A DNA stretch of 64,000 bases from Pseudochrobactrum asaccharolyticum (GCF_003314995.1 NZ_QNRH01000003.1:258553-322552), one strand, 5' to 3'; positions 26,820-36,339 are shown, counted from the stretch's first letter. Numbers and translations: made by a program. The notes: a model not told the origin generated them from the letters alone.

Positions 26820-27601
26820 TGAACCGCATCCTGAAAATCCTGTTCGGCGCTGCAGCCGTAACTTTTCTCATAGCGCCGCTTTTTGCTATTTTACCGCTCG
26901 CCTTCACAGACAGTATCTTTCTGACTTATCCGATGCCCGGCTGGTCGTCGCGTTGGTTTCAAGAGCTGTCCGGTGCTGAGGTATGGCGACGTTCGATCAT
27001 TAACAGCCTGATCATCGGCGGCGGCACAACAATCCTTGCCACGACACTTGGTTCTATGGCGGCACTGGGTTTGCGGCATCATGGTTTGTTTCTTTGCGGA
27101 TCGCTGCGCACATTATTTTTGTTGCCAATGGTTGTGCCGGCAGTGGTGCTGGGCGTTGGTATGCAGCTGCTGTTTGCACAACTCGGCATCGCCAACAGCT
27201 ATCTTGGTGTTATCGTTGCCCACACGGTGGTGTCCATTCCTTTCGTGATGGTCAGCGTCAGCGGTGCGCTACGGGGCATTGATCAACGCGTGGAACTGGC
27301 GGCTGAAAGTCTTGGTGCATCACCTTTCACAGTGTTCCGTCGGATTACACTTCCGCTCGCTATGCCGGGTGTGGCTTCGGGGGCGGTGCTGGCCTTTGCG
27401 ACCTCTCTGGATGAGGTCGTGTTGACGCTATTCGTGGCAGGGCCAAATCAGCGGACGCTGGCCAGACAGATGTTCTCCACGCTTCGTGAAAATATCAGTC
27501 CGGCAATTGCAGCCGCAGCATTCCTGTTCATCGTGGGTACACTGATTTTTGGCCTCGTTATTATGCTGACGAAACGTCAATCGCTAACAGTAAAAGCGTA
27601 A
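26819..27601 (+). CDS. Polyamine-type ABC permease (PotC family)
   Basis: A 260-residue permease with six predicted helices and the EAA loop ELAAESLGASPFTVFRRI. It completes the importer with the three preceding genes. The ATG at 26819 overlaps the previous stop (TGATG) behind an AAGG site; a GTG three bases earlier is also possible. A hairpin at 27636-27669 separates it from the dehydrogenase gene. Confidence 0.92.
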   Translation: MNRILKILFGAAAVTFLIAPLFAILPLAFTDSIFLTYPMPGWSSRWFQELSGAEVWRRSIINSLIIGGGTTILATTLGSMAALGLRHHGLFLCGSLRTLFLLPMVVPAVVLGVGMQLLFAQLGIANSYLGVIVAHTVVSIPFVMVSVSGALRGIDQRVELAAESLGASPFTVFRRITLPLAMPGVASGAVLAFATSLDEVVLTLFVAGPNQRTLARQMFSTLRENISPAIAAAAFLFIVGTLIFGLVIMLTKRQSLTVKA

Positions 27602-27635
27602 ACGCTCCTGTTTCTTTAAATTCAAATGCGCATCA

Positions 27636-27669
27636 CAGAGCTGCCTTCTATCGTGAAGGCGCAGCTCTG
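27636..27669 (+). other. Intercistronic hairpin
   Basis: A two-part stem: outer CAGAGCTG/CAGCTCTG (27636-27643 with 27662-27669) and inner CCTTC/GAAGG. There is no U-run. It lies between the transport genes and the downstream enzymes of the probable operon. Confidence 0.5.
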
Positions 27670-27682
27670 CCGGAAGTGAAAA

Positions 27683-28942
27683 ATGAGCCAAGTGAAAGAC
27701 ACACATTCATCAAGCCGTACGGATGCTAATCTGTCAGCGGTTAAGAGACATAAGATATCTGCAACGGTCAGAAAGCGCTTCCCATCCGTCGAGCATATGA
27801 AGCGCAGCGCTCGCTGGCATATTCCGAATTTTGCGTGGGAATATCTGATTGGCGGCATCGGATCCGAGGCAAATGTTCGCCGTAATATTGATGATCTTCA
27901 GCAGGTCCTCTTTATGCCGCGCTATATAAGCGATGCTCAAAACGTCAATATTCAGACAACTCTCTTCGGAAAGACGTTTGATGCACCATTCGGTGCGGCA
28001 CCCGTCGGTCTTGCCGGTCTGCAAGTGCCCGGATGCGAAGTGCATATTGCCGGTGCGGCACGTTCAGAGAATGTGCTTCAGGTTTTATCGACCCACGCTA
28101 CCACCGCATTGGAGAAGATCAGATCAAGTGCCGGTTCGAATGGCTGGTTTCAGCTATATCCGCTGAATGATCCGGAAATGGAGACTGACCTCATCCGCAG
28201 GGCTGCCAAAGCAGGCTATGAGGTTCTGGTGGTGACGGTGGATATTCCTGTGAGTACGCGCCGCGACCGTGATATCCGCAACGGCCTCAGCGTGCCACCG
28301 GAATTCGGCATACGAAATGCAGTACAGATGATGATGCGGCCGACATGGCTGATGCGTCTAGCCAGATACGGTATTCCGCATTTTGAAAATCTTGAGCCTT
28401 ATGCCCCAAAGGGGTTGTCTCTGACAGAGTTTGGCGAATTTCTTGACCGCGTTCTCGCAGGGCACATCACGCAGGAGCGCTTCAAACGTATCCGTGATCA
28501 ATGGCAGGGTAAGATTGTCGTGAAAGGTATCCTCAGTCCTGAGGAGGCTCAGCATTATATCGCGCTCGGAGCAGACGGCATCGTTGTTTCAAACCATGGT
28601 GGTCGGCAGCTTGATGCAGCGCCGTCCTCCGTTTCGATGTTGCCGTTGGTACGAGAAAAGCTTGGCAAAGATGCGGTTATTCTCGTCGATGGCGGTGTCA
28701 GAACCGGTCTCGATATTGCCCGTATGATTGCGCTTGGTGCGGATTATGTGCTGATGGGGCGGCCATTTATGTATTCCATCGGGGCGATAGGTAATGCGGG
28801 GCCACAACATTTGATTGAGGTTCTGAAGGCAGAACTGACAGGAACACTGGGGCAATTGGGTTGCCGTTCACTTGAGGAACTATCTGGTTTTCTCCACAAG
28901 CCGTCGCCCATCGGGAGCCCAGCGGATTGCATATTGAGTTGA
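27683..28942 (+). CDS. FMN-dependent alpha-hydroxy-acid dehydrogenase (LldD family)
   Basis: A 419-residue TIM-barrel flavoenzyme. The active-site segment SNHGGRQLD with catalytic His and Arg, the FMN phosphate region ILVDGGVRTGLDIARMIALGAD, and the lysine in KIVVKGILSPEEA are all present. The family oxidises L-lactate, glycolate, mandelate and similar 2-hydroxy acids. The N-terminal 45 residues are polar and have no cytochrome b2 domain, so electrons go either to quinone or to oxygen. Its place behind a polyamine-type importer suggests a substrate that becomes a 2-hydroxy acid, not simply lactate. Confidence 0.88.
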   Translation: MSQVKDTHSSSRTDANLSAVKRHKISATVRKRFPSVEHMKRSARWHIPNFAWEYLIGGIGSEANVRRNIDDLQQVLFMPRYISDAQNVNIQTTLFGKTFDAPFGAAPVGLAGLQVPGCEVHIAGAARSENVLQVLSTHATTALEKIRSSAGSNGWFQLYPLNDPEMETDLIRRAAKAGYEVLVVTVDIPVSTRRDRDIRNGLSVPPEFGIRNAVQMMMRPTWLMRLARYGIPHFENLEPYAPKGLSLTEFGEFLDRVLAGHITQERFKRIRDQWQGKIVVKGILSPEEAQHYIALGADGIVVSNHGGRQLDAAPSSVSMLPLVREKLGKDAVILVDGGVRTGLDIARMIALGADYVLMGRPFMYSIGAIGNAGPQHLIEVLKAELTGTLGQLGCRSLEELSGFLHKPSPIGSPADCILS

Positions 28943-28954
28943 GGAGTAATCATT

Positions 28955-29917
28955 ATGAATACAAATGAAGTCACGACTATTCCGGTTTATTCTCCGGAAG
29001 CAACAGCAGCTGCCTTGCCTTTCGGTGCCTTGATCGAAGCGCTGCGTGAAGCTTTTGGACAAAATCCGAAGGTTCCGTTGCGGCACCATCATCATATTCC
29101 GCAGAATGACAGTACTGATGCTACTCTTTTGCTGATGCCTGCATGGCAGACAAATGGTGGTGTCCTTGGCGTCAAGATTGTCACCATCTATCCGGGCAAT
29201 GCTGCAAAGAAATTGCCGGGGCTGCACTCTACCTATCTGCTCTGTGACGGAGCAACAGGACAGCATCTTGCATTGCTGGATGGTAACCAGATTACAGTCA
29301 GACGAACTGTCGGCGTAGCAGCACTGGGTGCCTCGTTCTTAGCACGGAAAAATGCTTCCAAGCTTTTGCTTGTCGGAGCCGGTCGGGTAGGCTCAATGAC
29401 ACCGCATGCATTTAAAGAAGTCCGGCCGATTGATGAGGTGCGAGTCTGGGATATTGATAAAACCAATAGCGAACGCCTTGCTGCACGTCTGAATGATGAG
29501 GGGATGAAGGCTGTGGTGGTTGATGATTTGGAAGCGTCTGTGCGTAGCTCAGATATTGTGAGTTGCGCGACCCTTTCAACAGAGCCGTTAATCCGGTTTG
29601 AGTGGCTTTCACCTGGCACTCATGTGGATTTGATCGGCAGCTTCACGCCTGCAATGCGCGAAGCGGACAATGCATGTTTCAGCAATGGTTCTGTCTATAT
29701 TGATTCACCGGATGCGCTCGAAGAGTCCGGTGATCTTATCGATCCGATAAAGGCCGGTGTGTTCAGCCCCTCTGCGATTTTGGGTACTTTGGCTGAACTC
29801 TGTCAAGGTAAAGCAGAAGCCCGCCGGTCGGATGAGCAAATCACTGTTTTTAAGGCTGTCGGAACCGGATTGTCCGACCTTGCCGCAGGAACATTGGCAT
29901 TTAATACGTTGAAATAA
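28955..29917 (+). CDS. Ornithine cyclodeaminase/mu-crystallin family protein, copy 2
   Basis: A 320-residue relative of the protein at 13453, with Rossmann motif LLVGAGRVGSMTPHAF near 130 and the VRRTVGVAALGASFLA substrate region. Twelve bases separate it from the dehydrogenase gene, so they are co-transcribed. Likely an imine reductase or amino-acid deaminase acting with the flavin enzyme on the imported compound. A 14-bp terminator follows. Confidence 0.85.
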   Translation: MNTNEVTTIPVYSPEATAAALPFGALIEALREAFGQNPKVPLRHHHHIPQNDSTDATLLLMPAWQTNGGVLGVKIVTIYPGNAAKKLPGLHSTYLLCDGATGQHLALLDGNQITVRRTVGVAALGASFLARKNASKLLLVGAGRVGSMTPHAFKEVRPIDEVRVWDIDKTNSERLAARLNDEGMKAVVVDDLEASVRSSDIVSCATLSTEPLIRFEWLSPGTHVDLIGSFTPAMREADNACFSNGSVYIDSPDALEESGDLIDPIKAGVFSPSAILGTLAELCQGKAEARRSDEQITVFKAVGTGLSDLAAGTLAFNTLK

Positions 29918-29942
29918 ATCTGATATCAGTTTCTTCGACGGG

Positions 29943-29981
29943 CCTTATCCTCGCAGTGCTCTGGGGGCTGCGAGGATAAGG
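29943..29981 (+). terminator. Terminator of the polyamine-type operon
   Basis: A perfect 14-bp stem (29943-29956 with 29968-29981) with an 11-base loop lies 25 bases past the stop. The following ATTATTC is only moderately T-rich. Confidence 0.7.
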
Positions 29982-30092
29982 ATTATTCAGTTCAAAAACT
30001 CAAGTGATCGTCTTCGGATTACGCAGCCACATACAGATCGGTTTCAACATGAAAAATATGTGATATTTATATTTTCGTGTTGGAGGGGACAT

Positions 30093-31085
30093 ATGATGTA
30101 TCGCGCCGCCGATTTAAGCTGTGTGAGGATGATATCCTCAATCATTGCCGATACCGCACCGCCGTCCGAAAAAGCTGAACTGGTACTTGATGAATTGTTC
30201 CGGCTTATCCCTTATGCTGCGGCGCAGATTTGTACATGGGATGAACATAAACATACACACTTTACTGTCGCGGCGCGTGGTTACTCCACCACTGTACGAA
30301 CAGCACTTAACGGGGCTGGGTATCGTGACGATATCGTCTGGCCATTTTTGGAAAAAAATGAAGGTGCCGTTTTTTGGAAAGATTGCCCGTTTAATCGCGA
30401 TGACTCTCCGTTTTATTCACGATTTTTAGCGCCTCAGGGCTACCGCGAAGGCGGTACGGTTTTACTGCGCAGTGCTAAAGGACATTATGCCGGTATGCTG
30501 ATGATGAATTTGGAAACTTATCAGGCACCGGCAGAAACTGAACAGGCTTTACTAGGTATTGTCGGAGCAGGGCTTACTCCCTTAGTGGACAGGTTCCATC
30601 ATGTTCGTCGTCTGGCTGCAATCTGCGCACCACAACGTGCAGCGATTGTCTATCACAACCTCTATGGCTGGATTGATATTAGCGGTGACGGATTGCCGCC
30701 GGAGGCTTTTTTACAAGTTGTTGGGGTTCCGGATATTGTAGCGCTTCCTGTCCGGTCGAATTGGCGTGATCCGGCAATGTCGTACTCACGCAAACGAAGT
30801 GATCGAGGCACAATTATCGCTTATGAAATTTATCCCCTGCATGATCAAAATTGCGAAATATTGCTGACGTGGGCACGAGAAACTTCGCCCCATCAGTTGA
30901 CGGCTCGTGAAACAGAAGTGTTAGCTGCGTTAACACAAGGATTATCCAATACGCAAATTGGCAGGAAACTGGGTGTGAGTACGCGTACGGTCTCAACGCA
31001 TGTTGAGCGGATACTTGATAAGTTAGATGTACCGACACGTGCAGCGGCAGCTTCAATTGCTGTTCGTATGGGGCTGGCGCACTGA
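30093..31085 (+). CDS. LuxR-type regulator with GAF-like sensor domain
   Basis: A regulator of about 330 residues. The N-terminal half (about 15-165) has the length and pattern of a GAF-type sensor; the C-terminal 65 residues form a LuxR HTH (LTARETEVLAALTQGLSNTQ, then VSTRTVSTHVERIL). No receiver domain or autoinducer-binding motif is evident. A GTG at 30060 is in frame, but the ATG at 30093 directly follows GGAGGGG and is much better. The amidase and NCS1 permease genes downstream are probable targets. Confidence 0.85.
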   Translation: MMYRAADLSCVRMISSIIADTAPPSEKAELVLDELFRLIPYAAAQICTWDEHKHTHFTVAARGYSTTVRTALNGAGYRDDIVWPFLEKNEGAVFWKDCPFNRDDSPFYSRFLAPQGYREGGTVLLRSAKGHYAGMLMMNLETYQAPAETEQALLGIVGAGLTPLVDRFHHVRRLAAICAPQRAAIVYHNLYGWIDISGDGLPPEAFLQVVGVPDIVALPVRSNWRDPAMSYSRKRSDRGTIIAYEIYPLHDQNCEILLTWARETSPHQLTARETEVLAALTQGLSNTQIGRKLGVSTRTVSTHVERILDKLDVPTRAAAASIAVRMGLAH

Positions 31086-31203
31086 TTATATACGTCATTT
31101 GACGGATGCGGTTTTACACTTTGAGGCCATATATTTTTCCCTGACGAAACCACGATACGAGCGCATACAATGCGCTGCTCAAAAAGTTCGTCGGGGAGGC
31201 TTC

Positions 31204-32691
31204 TTGTCATTATCAGATATAACCGAATTATCGACGGCTGCTGCAATTGCTGATGCAGTTAAATCAGGCGAAGTTTCACCTGTCGAGGTGATTGATGCGA
31301 CTATCCAACGTATAGAACAGCGTAATCCGAGCTTGAGTGCCGTGACATATCAGGATTATGCAGGAGCGCGTCAAGCAGCCCGGCAGCTTGAAAAAGCCAT
31401 TATCAAAGGTGAGCCGACAGGTTCTTTAGCCGGTGTTCCGGTTTTGATGAAGGATTTATTCGGCTTTAAGCCAGGGTGGCCGGCCAGCTGCGGGCTGGTT
31501 TCGGTATTGCGTGATAATCTGGCAACGGGCTGGAGTATGTTTCCGCAAAGAATGGAAGCTGCCGGTGCCATTGTTCTGGGACAGACCAATAGTCCGGTTT
31601 TTGGTTTTCGCGGTACCACCGATAATAAAACTGTCGGCCCCACCCGCAACCCGTTTGACCTCACCCGTAATTCCGGAGGTTCCTCAGGAGGCAGTGCAGC
31701 AGCTGTTGCAGATGGTTTGGTTCCTCTGGCCGGTGCAACAGATGGCGGCGGTTCTATCCGCATACCGGCGGCGTGGTGCGGAGTGGTTGGATTTCAGCCA
31801 TCCGCAGGACGGATACCGTTTATAGCACGTCCCAATGCTTTTGCGATATCTTGCTATTTATATGAGGGGCCGATTACCCGTACGGTAAAAGATGCAGCTT
31901 TAGCAATGACAGCCTTACAAGGGGCTGATGTGCGTGATCCTTCGTCATTGAGTGTCGATGCAGATTTCCAGCAGGCATTGGTGCAGGGTGTTAAAGGTAA
32001 GAGAATAGGATTTACGCCCGATTTTGGCATCTTTCCTGTTGAGCTAAAAATTAAAGAACTGGTTACAAGTGCGGTTAATACATTCGCAAATGCAGGCGCG
32101 ATTGTTGAAAATATACATATTGGATTTGATTATTCACAAAGTGAACTGAGTGCTTTATGGAGCCGGATTACAGCAATCGGCGTTTATAATACGCTTGAAG
32201 AATTGAAAAACAAAGGGCGTGATTTACGGTCGCTTTGTCCGGATGAGCTACCCGACAGCATGATGCGTTGGGTTGATGCTGTGCCGTCCTATACATTTCA
32301 GCAATTGAGTGAAGATCAGAAAATCCGCACACGTATATATGACCGTTTTACGGCTCTGTTCGAAACTTATGATTACATTGTCGCTCCGACACTTGCTGCA
32401 ATGCCTGTTCTCAATTCAACAGATGGTGAAACACAAGGGCCTTGTAAGATTAACGGAGAAACAGTGGATCCGTTGATCGGCTGGTGCATGACTTACCTGA
32501 CAAATTATACCGGCAATCCGAGCGCATCTGTTCCGGCGGGACTGGTAGATGGTTTGCCTGTCGGCCTGATGGTCATCGGCCGCAGGCATGATGATGCCGG
32601 AGTGATGTCCGCTATTGCGGCTTTTGAGAGCGAGAGACCCTGGGAGGGAATCTACCGTATTCCGGAAGGGAGGTCCTTGGACAGACCCTGA
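31204..32691 (+). CDS. Amidase-signature hydrolase, probable TTG start
   Basis: An amidase of about 495 residues with the full signature triad: Lys in VPVLMKDLFG, cis-Ser in RNSGGSSGGSAAAVADG, and the nucleophile Ser in DGGGSIRIPA. The frame is open back to 31027, within the LuxR gene, but the upstream part is not amidase-like. A TTG at 31204 stands six bases behind a strong GGGGAGG site and gives the usual family start SLSDITELSTAAAIADAV. Substrates of this family are small amides, half-amides and N-carbamoyl compounds. The NCS1 permease gene follows. Confidence 0.85.
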   Translation: MSLSDITELSTAAAIADAVKSGEVSPVEVIDATIQRIEQRNPSLSAVTYQDYAGARQAARQLEKAIIKGEPTGSLAGVPVLMKDLFGFKPGWPASCGLVSVLRDNLATGWSMFPQRMEAAGAIVLGQTNSPVFGFRGTTDNKTVGPTRNPFDLTRNSGGSSGGSAAAVADGLVPLAGATDGGGSIRIPAAWCGVVGFQPSAGRIPFIARPNAFAISCYLYEGPITRTVKDAALAMTALQGADVRDPSSLSVDADFQQALVQGVKGKRIGFTPDFGIFPVELKIKELVTSAVNTFANAGAIVENIHIGFDYSQSELSALWSRITAIGVYNTLEELKNKGRDLRSLCPDELPDSMMRWVDAVPSYTFQQLSEDQKIRTRIYDRFTALFETYDYIVAPTLAAMPVLNSTDGETQGPCKINGETVDPLIGWCMTYLTNYTGNPSASVPAGLVDGLPVGLMVIGRRHDDAGVMSAIAAFESERPWEGIYRIPEGRSLDRP

Positions 32692-32768
32692 CCGGTTTGA
32701 CGGATAAGCACATAAAATCAGATCAAGAAGCGGGGGTAACTCGCGGCCATTGCCATGGAGGAAAAGGC

Positions 32769-34103
32769 ATGGAACAGCATAAAATTAAAAATAGGGATGA
32801 TGGTGAATTACTGGCGAATGAATACGAACACGAACCGGTTCCCGCATTTGCGCGCCGTAGTGTCGCCTCCGTTACGACAGTCTGGTTAGGATTTCCAATG
32901 ATTATCACCTGTGCCATGACCGGTTCGATGCTGGTGGCAAGTATGGGATTTTCAAAGGCTTTCTGGGCTATTATTACCGGTAACATTTTATTGTTTTTGC
33001 TGGTGTCCGTAATCGGGGCTGTAGGCGCACGTACGGGTATGAACTTTGCGCTACTGGCAAGCAATGTTTTTGGCAGGCGCGGCTATGTTGCAGCTTCAGG
33101 CTTGCTGTCTTTACTGATCCTTGGCTGGTTTGCGGTACAGGTGGGTTTTACCGGCAATATTCTGCACGCAGCTTTCGGGTATAATTATTTCATTATCTCA
33201 CTCATTGCAGGGCTGTTTTATCTTGGCATTACCCTGATAGGTATTCGCGGATTACATTGGATTGGAGTAATCTCGGTGCCTACATTTATCATTCTCGGCA
33301 CATGGGTGGCTTTTGATGCGGTGTCACGTTCGAATCTTGCTGATGTCTGGGCTTATGCAGGAAATGAAAATGGCGTGCCGATGGCTTTTGGCGTGGCTAT
33401 AACTGTGGTGATCGGTTTGTTTATTGACGGGGCAACCGTCTCACCCGATTTTAATCGTTGGGCAAAAAACAGTACTCATTCATCTGTTGCTGCTTTTATT
33501 ACTTTCCCGATTGCTCATACTTACGCGCTGTTGCTGGGAGCCGTGATGACTGCTGCATTGGCATTGCCTGAGGCCGATCCGTTTGCTTTGGACAATATGG
33601 TTGGCTATATTTTAAAATATGGCGCGCCATGGTTGCTGCCGCTGGCAATCATCTTTCCATTTATCAGTTTCGGTTCTGTGTGTTCGCACAATCTTTATAT
33701 GTCGGCGGTAAACTGGTCTCGCATCGTTGGTGTTAAAATGCGTACTGCAGCAGTTATGCTGGCCGTGTTCGGTATTGCGATTGCGGCTGGCAATGTGTGG
33801 TCTTATTTCATTCCGTGGCTTAATTTGCTCGGTATTTTAGTACCACCGGTTGGCGCTATTTTTGCCGTGCATTTTTATACCGTGTCACGTGACCCCGTAC
33901 CGGTTGACTCATGGCGTCTAAGTGCTTTTGCTGCCTGGGGAGTTGGTTCTCTCGCCGCCTATCTGATTGATCATTTTGCTCCGCAAATGTCGACGTCTAT
34001 TTCATCATTCTGTGCTGCTGCGATTGCTTATTGGATTATTTCCCATCTGGTCGTGGCAAAACAGGGAGCGGGGCGTGAAATTGTTCAAAATATAAGTAAT
34101 TAA
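32769..34103 (+). CDS. NCS1-family permease (CodB/cytosine permease-like)
   Basis: A permease of about 444 residues with about twelve helices. Segments such as SVATVTTVWLGFP-like SVASVTTVWLGFP, the amphipathic GMNFALLASNVFGRRGY and DGATVSPDFNRWAKN are characteristic of the nucleobase:cation symporter-1 family, near cytosine permeases. A TTG at 32697 is in frame, but the ATG at 32769 with GGAGG behind it matches the family length. It probably imports a nucleobase, hydantoin or related amide for the preceding amidase. Confidence 0.88.
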   Translation: MEQHKIKNRDDGELLANEYEHEPVPAFARRSVASVTTVWLGFPMIITCAMTGSMLVASMGFSKAFWAIITGNILLFLLVSVIGAVGARTGMNFALLASNVFGRRGYVAASGLLSLLILGWFAVQVGFTGNILHAAFGYNYFIISLIAGLFYLGITLIGIRGLHWIGVISVPTFIILGTWVAFDAVSRSNLADVWAYAGNENGVPMAFGVAITVVIGLFIDGATVSPDFNRWAKNSTHSSVAAFITFPIAHTYALLLGAVMTAALALPEADPFALDNMVGYILKYGAPWLLPLAIIFPFISFGSVCSHNLYMSAVNWSRIVGVKMRTAAVMLAVFGIAIAAGNVWSYFIPWLNLLGILVPPVGAIFAVHFYTVSRDPVPVDSWRLSAFAAWGVGSLAAYLIDHFAPQMSTSISSFCAAAIAYWIISHLVVAKQGAGREIVQNISN

Positions 34104-34120
34104 AATCGGAATTTTCATTT

Positions 34121-34161
34121 GTCACGGGTGGAAGTTACAAGATGTAATCGCCGCCCGTGAC
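34121..34161. terminator. Bidirectional terminator between convergent genes
   Basis: An 11-bp stem with one G-T pair (34121-34131 with 34151-34161) and a 19-base loop sits between the NCS1 gene and the PaiB-like gene, which converge. The flanks ATTTTCATTT and ATGCTTATAT are AT-rich. Confidence 0.6.
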
Positions 34162-34229
34162 ATGCTTATATCTATGCCTATATTTCTTCATCGGGATAAA
34201 ATCTCAAAAGCCGATCTCTATGCGGTTGG

Positions 34230-34847
34230 TTAAAGCTTGCAATAATCCCGCATCCGGTTGGCCAACGCTTGCTGGTCATCTTTATCCAGCTGTTCGGTTG
34301 CGGCTTTCATGTCACCGCTGCGTTCATCCTGCCCGAGCTTGAATTTCACTTCCATCTTTTCGATAGGCATGGTGTAACCGAGAATATTTGGCAGGCGGCG
34401 CCCCATGCCACCGGGGCCAAGCTCTTTCATTTGCCACGGCTTGTCACGGCCGCGCTCCATATGGACCACCAGATCCTGCAAATGCTGAACAGTCTCGGCA
34501 TCGCTCATAATTTCCGGCTTGCCATGAATATGCGCGACCATAAAGCTCCATGTCGGCGCACTGTCACGCTGCGGGTAATTCGGATACCACGAGGAGGAAA
34601 TATAGCTGCCCTGATCCATCAGAATAGCCACAGAGGGCAGACCGGCGCGCAAATATTGTCCGTGATCATTATTCATCGCAATGTGAGAGATCAGACGACG
34701 GTTTTGCCGGTCAATCATAAAGACCGGATGGGAGATCGCCACGCCGTTTTCATGCGGGGTAATCAGCGTACCCAGCACAGTGCGATCAATAAGATCAAAA
34801 ATCTCATCGTCATTATGCGGCTGAAAATAGTCTTTGGTATAAAGCAT
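34230..34847 (-). CDS. PaiB-like FMN-binding split-barrel protein
   Basis: A protein of about 205 residues of the PaiB family (FMN-binding pyridoxamine-oxidase-like fold), recognised by MLYTKDYFQPHNDDEIFDLI, LGTLITPHENGVAISHPVF, the WYPNYPQRDSAPTWSFM segment and MAHIHG-like VAHIHGKPEI. Bacillus PaiB influences protease expression; most homologues are uncharacterised. An in-frame start at 34910 would lie inside the amidase gene; the ATG at 34847 follows GAGGA and fits the family. It is the last gene of the C45/ABC operon. Confidence 0.85.
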   Translation of the reverse strand: MLYTKDYFQPHNDDEIFDLIDRTVLGTLITPHENGVAISHPVFMIDRQNRRLISHIAMNNDHGQYLRAGLPSVAILMDQGSYISSSWYPNYPQRDSAPTWSFMVAHIHGKPEIMSDAETVQHLQDLVVHMERGRDKPWQMKELGPGGMGRRLPNILGYTMPIEKMEVKFKLGQDERSGDMKAATEQLDKDDQQALANRMRDYCKL

Positions 34848-34860
34848 GTGTTTGATGTCC

Positions 34861-36312
34861 TCAGGCGCAAATCGCAGGGCGGCGACTATCCCACGGATAG
34901 GCACGTTCAAGCTGGGCGGCCAATGTCAGAAGGGTTTCTTCCTTGCCATTTGCCGCAATGAACTGCATGCCGAGCGGTGTGTTTTCTGCGGTTTGCAGCA
35001 GCGGAACACTCATAGCAGGCGCACCGGCGGCATTGACCGGATGGGTGAACATGGTCAGTTCCATGAACTGGCGGGCAAAATGCTTCCAGTCATTTGAGCG
35101 GACATTCAATGTGCCTTTATCGAAAGGCAGACATGGCAATACGGGTGACAGCACCACATCCACGGTGCTGAACATGCGTCCGAAACTGCGGGCGGTTGCG
35201 TTGACCTGATTGCGGGCACGCAGAATATCCAGACCACTGAGTGAGCGACCATATTCGGCAAGGCCGAGATTGCTTGGCTCAAAGAAGTCACTATTGATTG
35301 GCTTGTCGAAATCACGCGCCAGATCATCCACTTCCATCGCCGTATAGGTGGCCACCAGTCTGGTGAAAGCATCGCTTAAAGCCTGCGCATCATAATCCGG
35401 TGTGATCTCAACAATCTCATGTCCAAGAGCCGCACACATATCTGCGGTTTTATGCAGGGCTTCCAGTACAGCCTGCTCGACCGGTGTTTCCAAGCCGGTT
35501 TTCTGCCACAGTCCGATGCGCAATTTACGCGGCGTCTGATTGACCGCCTGCATGAATGTACCGGTTTTGGCCGGCGCACTGTAAAGCGCGCCTTGCTCCG
35601 GAGCATCAGTCAGATCGAGCAACAAAGCGCTGTCGCGCACTGAACGGGTCAGGACGTGATGGCTCACCAGCCCGCCCCAGTTTTCAGTCGAAACAGGGCC
35701 GCAAGGAACCCGTCCGCGGGACGGGCGCAGGCCAAACAGGCCGGAGCAGACGGCTGGGATACGGATAGAACCGGCACCGTCATTGCCATAGGCTACCGGA
35801 ACCATGCGCGCGGCAACGGCCGCCGCTGCACCACCCGAGGAGCCGCCAATGCTTTTGCTGACATCCCATGGATTGAGCGTTGCACCATGCAGGCTTGGCT
35901 CGGTGGCAATATTGCAGGAGAATTCCGGTAAATTGGTTTTGCCGATGATGACCAGACCGGCAGCACGATAACGGGTCACCAGTTCATGATCCCGCTCAGG
36001 CACATTACCATCGGCTGCACGGCAGCCATAGGACATTGGTGCACTGGCATAAGACGGACAGTCGTCTTTCAGCAAGGTCGGCACACCAAACAGCGCCCCC
36101 TGATCCTGCGGGGATTGAGCGGCAAGCTGGTGCAATTGTTCGTCTGCTGCATCGCGCATTTCGCAGATGACGGCATTCAGTTGCGGATTAACACGGGCAA
36201 TGGCTGTAAAAGCTTCATCAACCGCTTCACGCGGAGAAAGCACTTTGTCCTTAATGGCTTGCGCCAGACCTGTTGCATCACTGTCAGTATAATTAAATTC
36301 AGGCGCGGCCAT
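34861..36312 (-). CDS. Amidase-signature hydrolase
   Basis: A 483-residue amidase with Lys in VPTLLKDDCP, cis-Ser in GGSSGGAAAAVAARM and nucleophile Ser in GNDGAGSIRIPA. It is different from the amidase at 31204. It lies between the peptide-binding protein and the PaiB-like gene, with an AGGACCTCC ribosome site. In the operon context it probably hydrolyses the imported amide, or the product of the C45 enzyme. Confidence 0.9.
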   Translation of the reverse strand: MAAPEFNYTDSDATGLAQAIKDKVLSPREAVDEAFTAIARVNPQLNAVICEMRDAADEQLHQLAAQSPQDQGALFGVPTLLKDDCPSYASAPMSYGCRAADGNVPERDHELVTRYRAAGLVIIGKTNLPEFSCNIATEPSLHGATLNPWDVSKSIGGSSGGAAAAVAARMVPVAYGNDGAGSIRIPAVCSGLFGLRPSRGRVPCGPVSTENWGGLVSHHVLTRSVRDSALLLDLTDAPEQGALYSAPAKTGTFMQAVNQTPRKLRIGLWQKTGLETPVEQAVLEALHKTADMCAALGHEIVEITPDYDAQALSDAFTRLVATYTAMEVDDLARDFDKPINSDFFEPSNLGLAEYGRSLSGLDILRARNQVNATARSFGRMFSTVDVVLSPVLPCLPFDKGTLNVRSNDWKHFARQFMELTMFTHPVNAAGAPAMSVPLLQTAENTPLGMQFIAANGKEETLLTLAAQLERAYPWDSRRPAICA

Positions 36313-36339
36313 AGGAGGTCCTGTTCATAAAGGGGAGAA

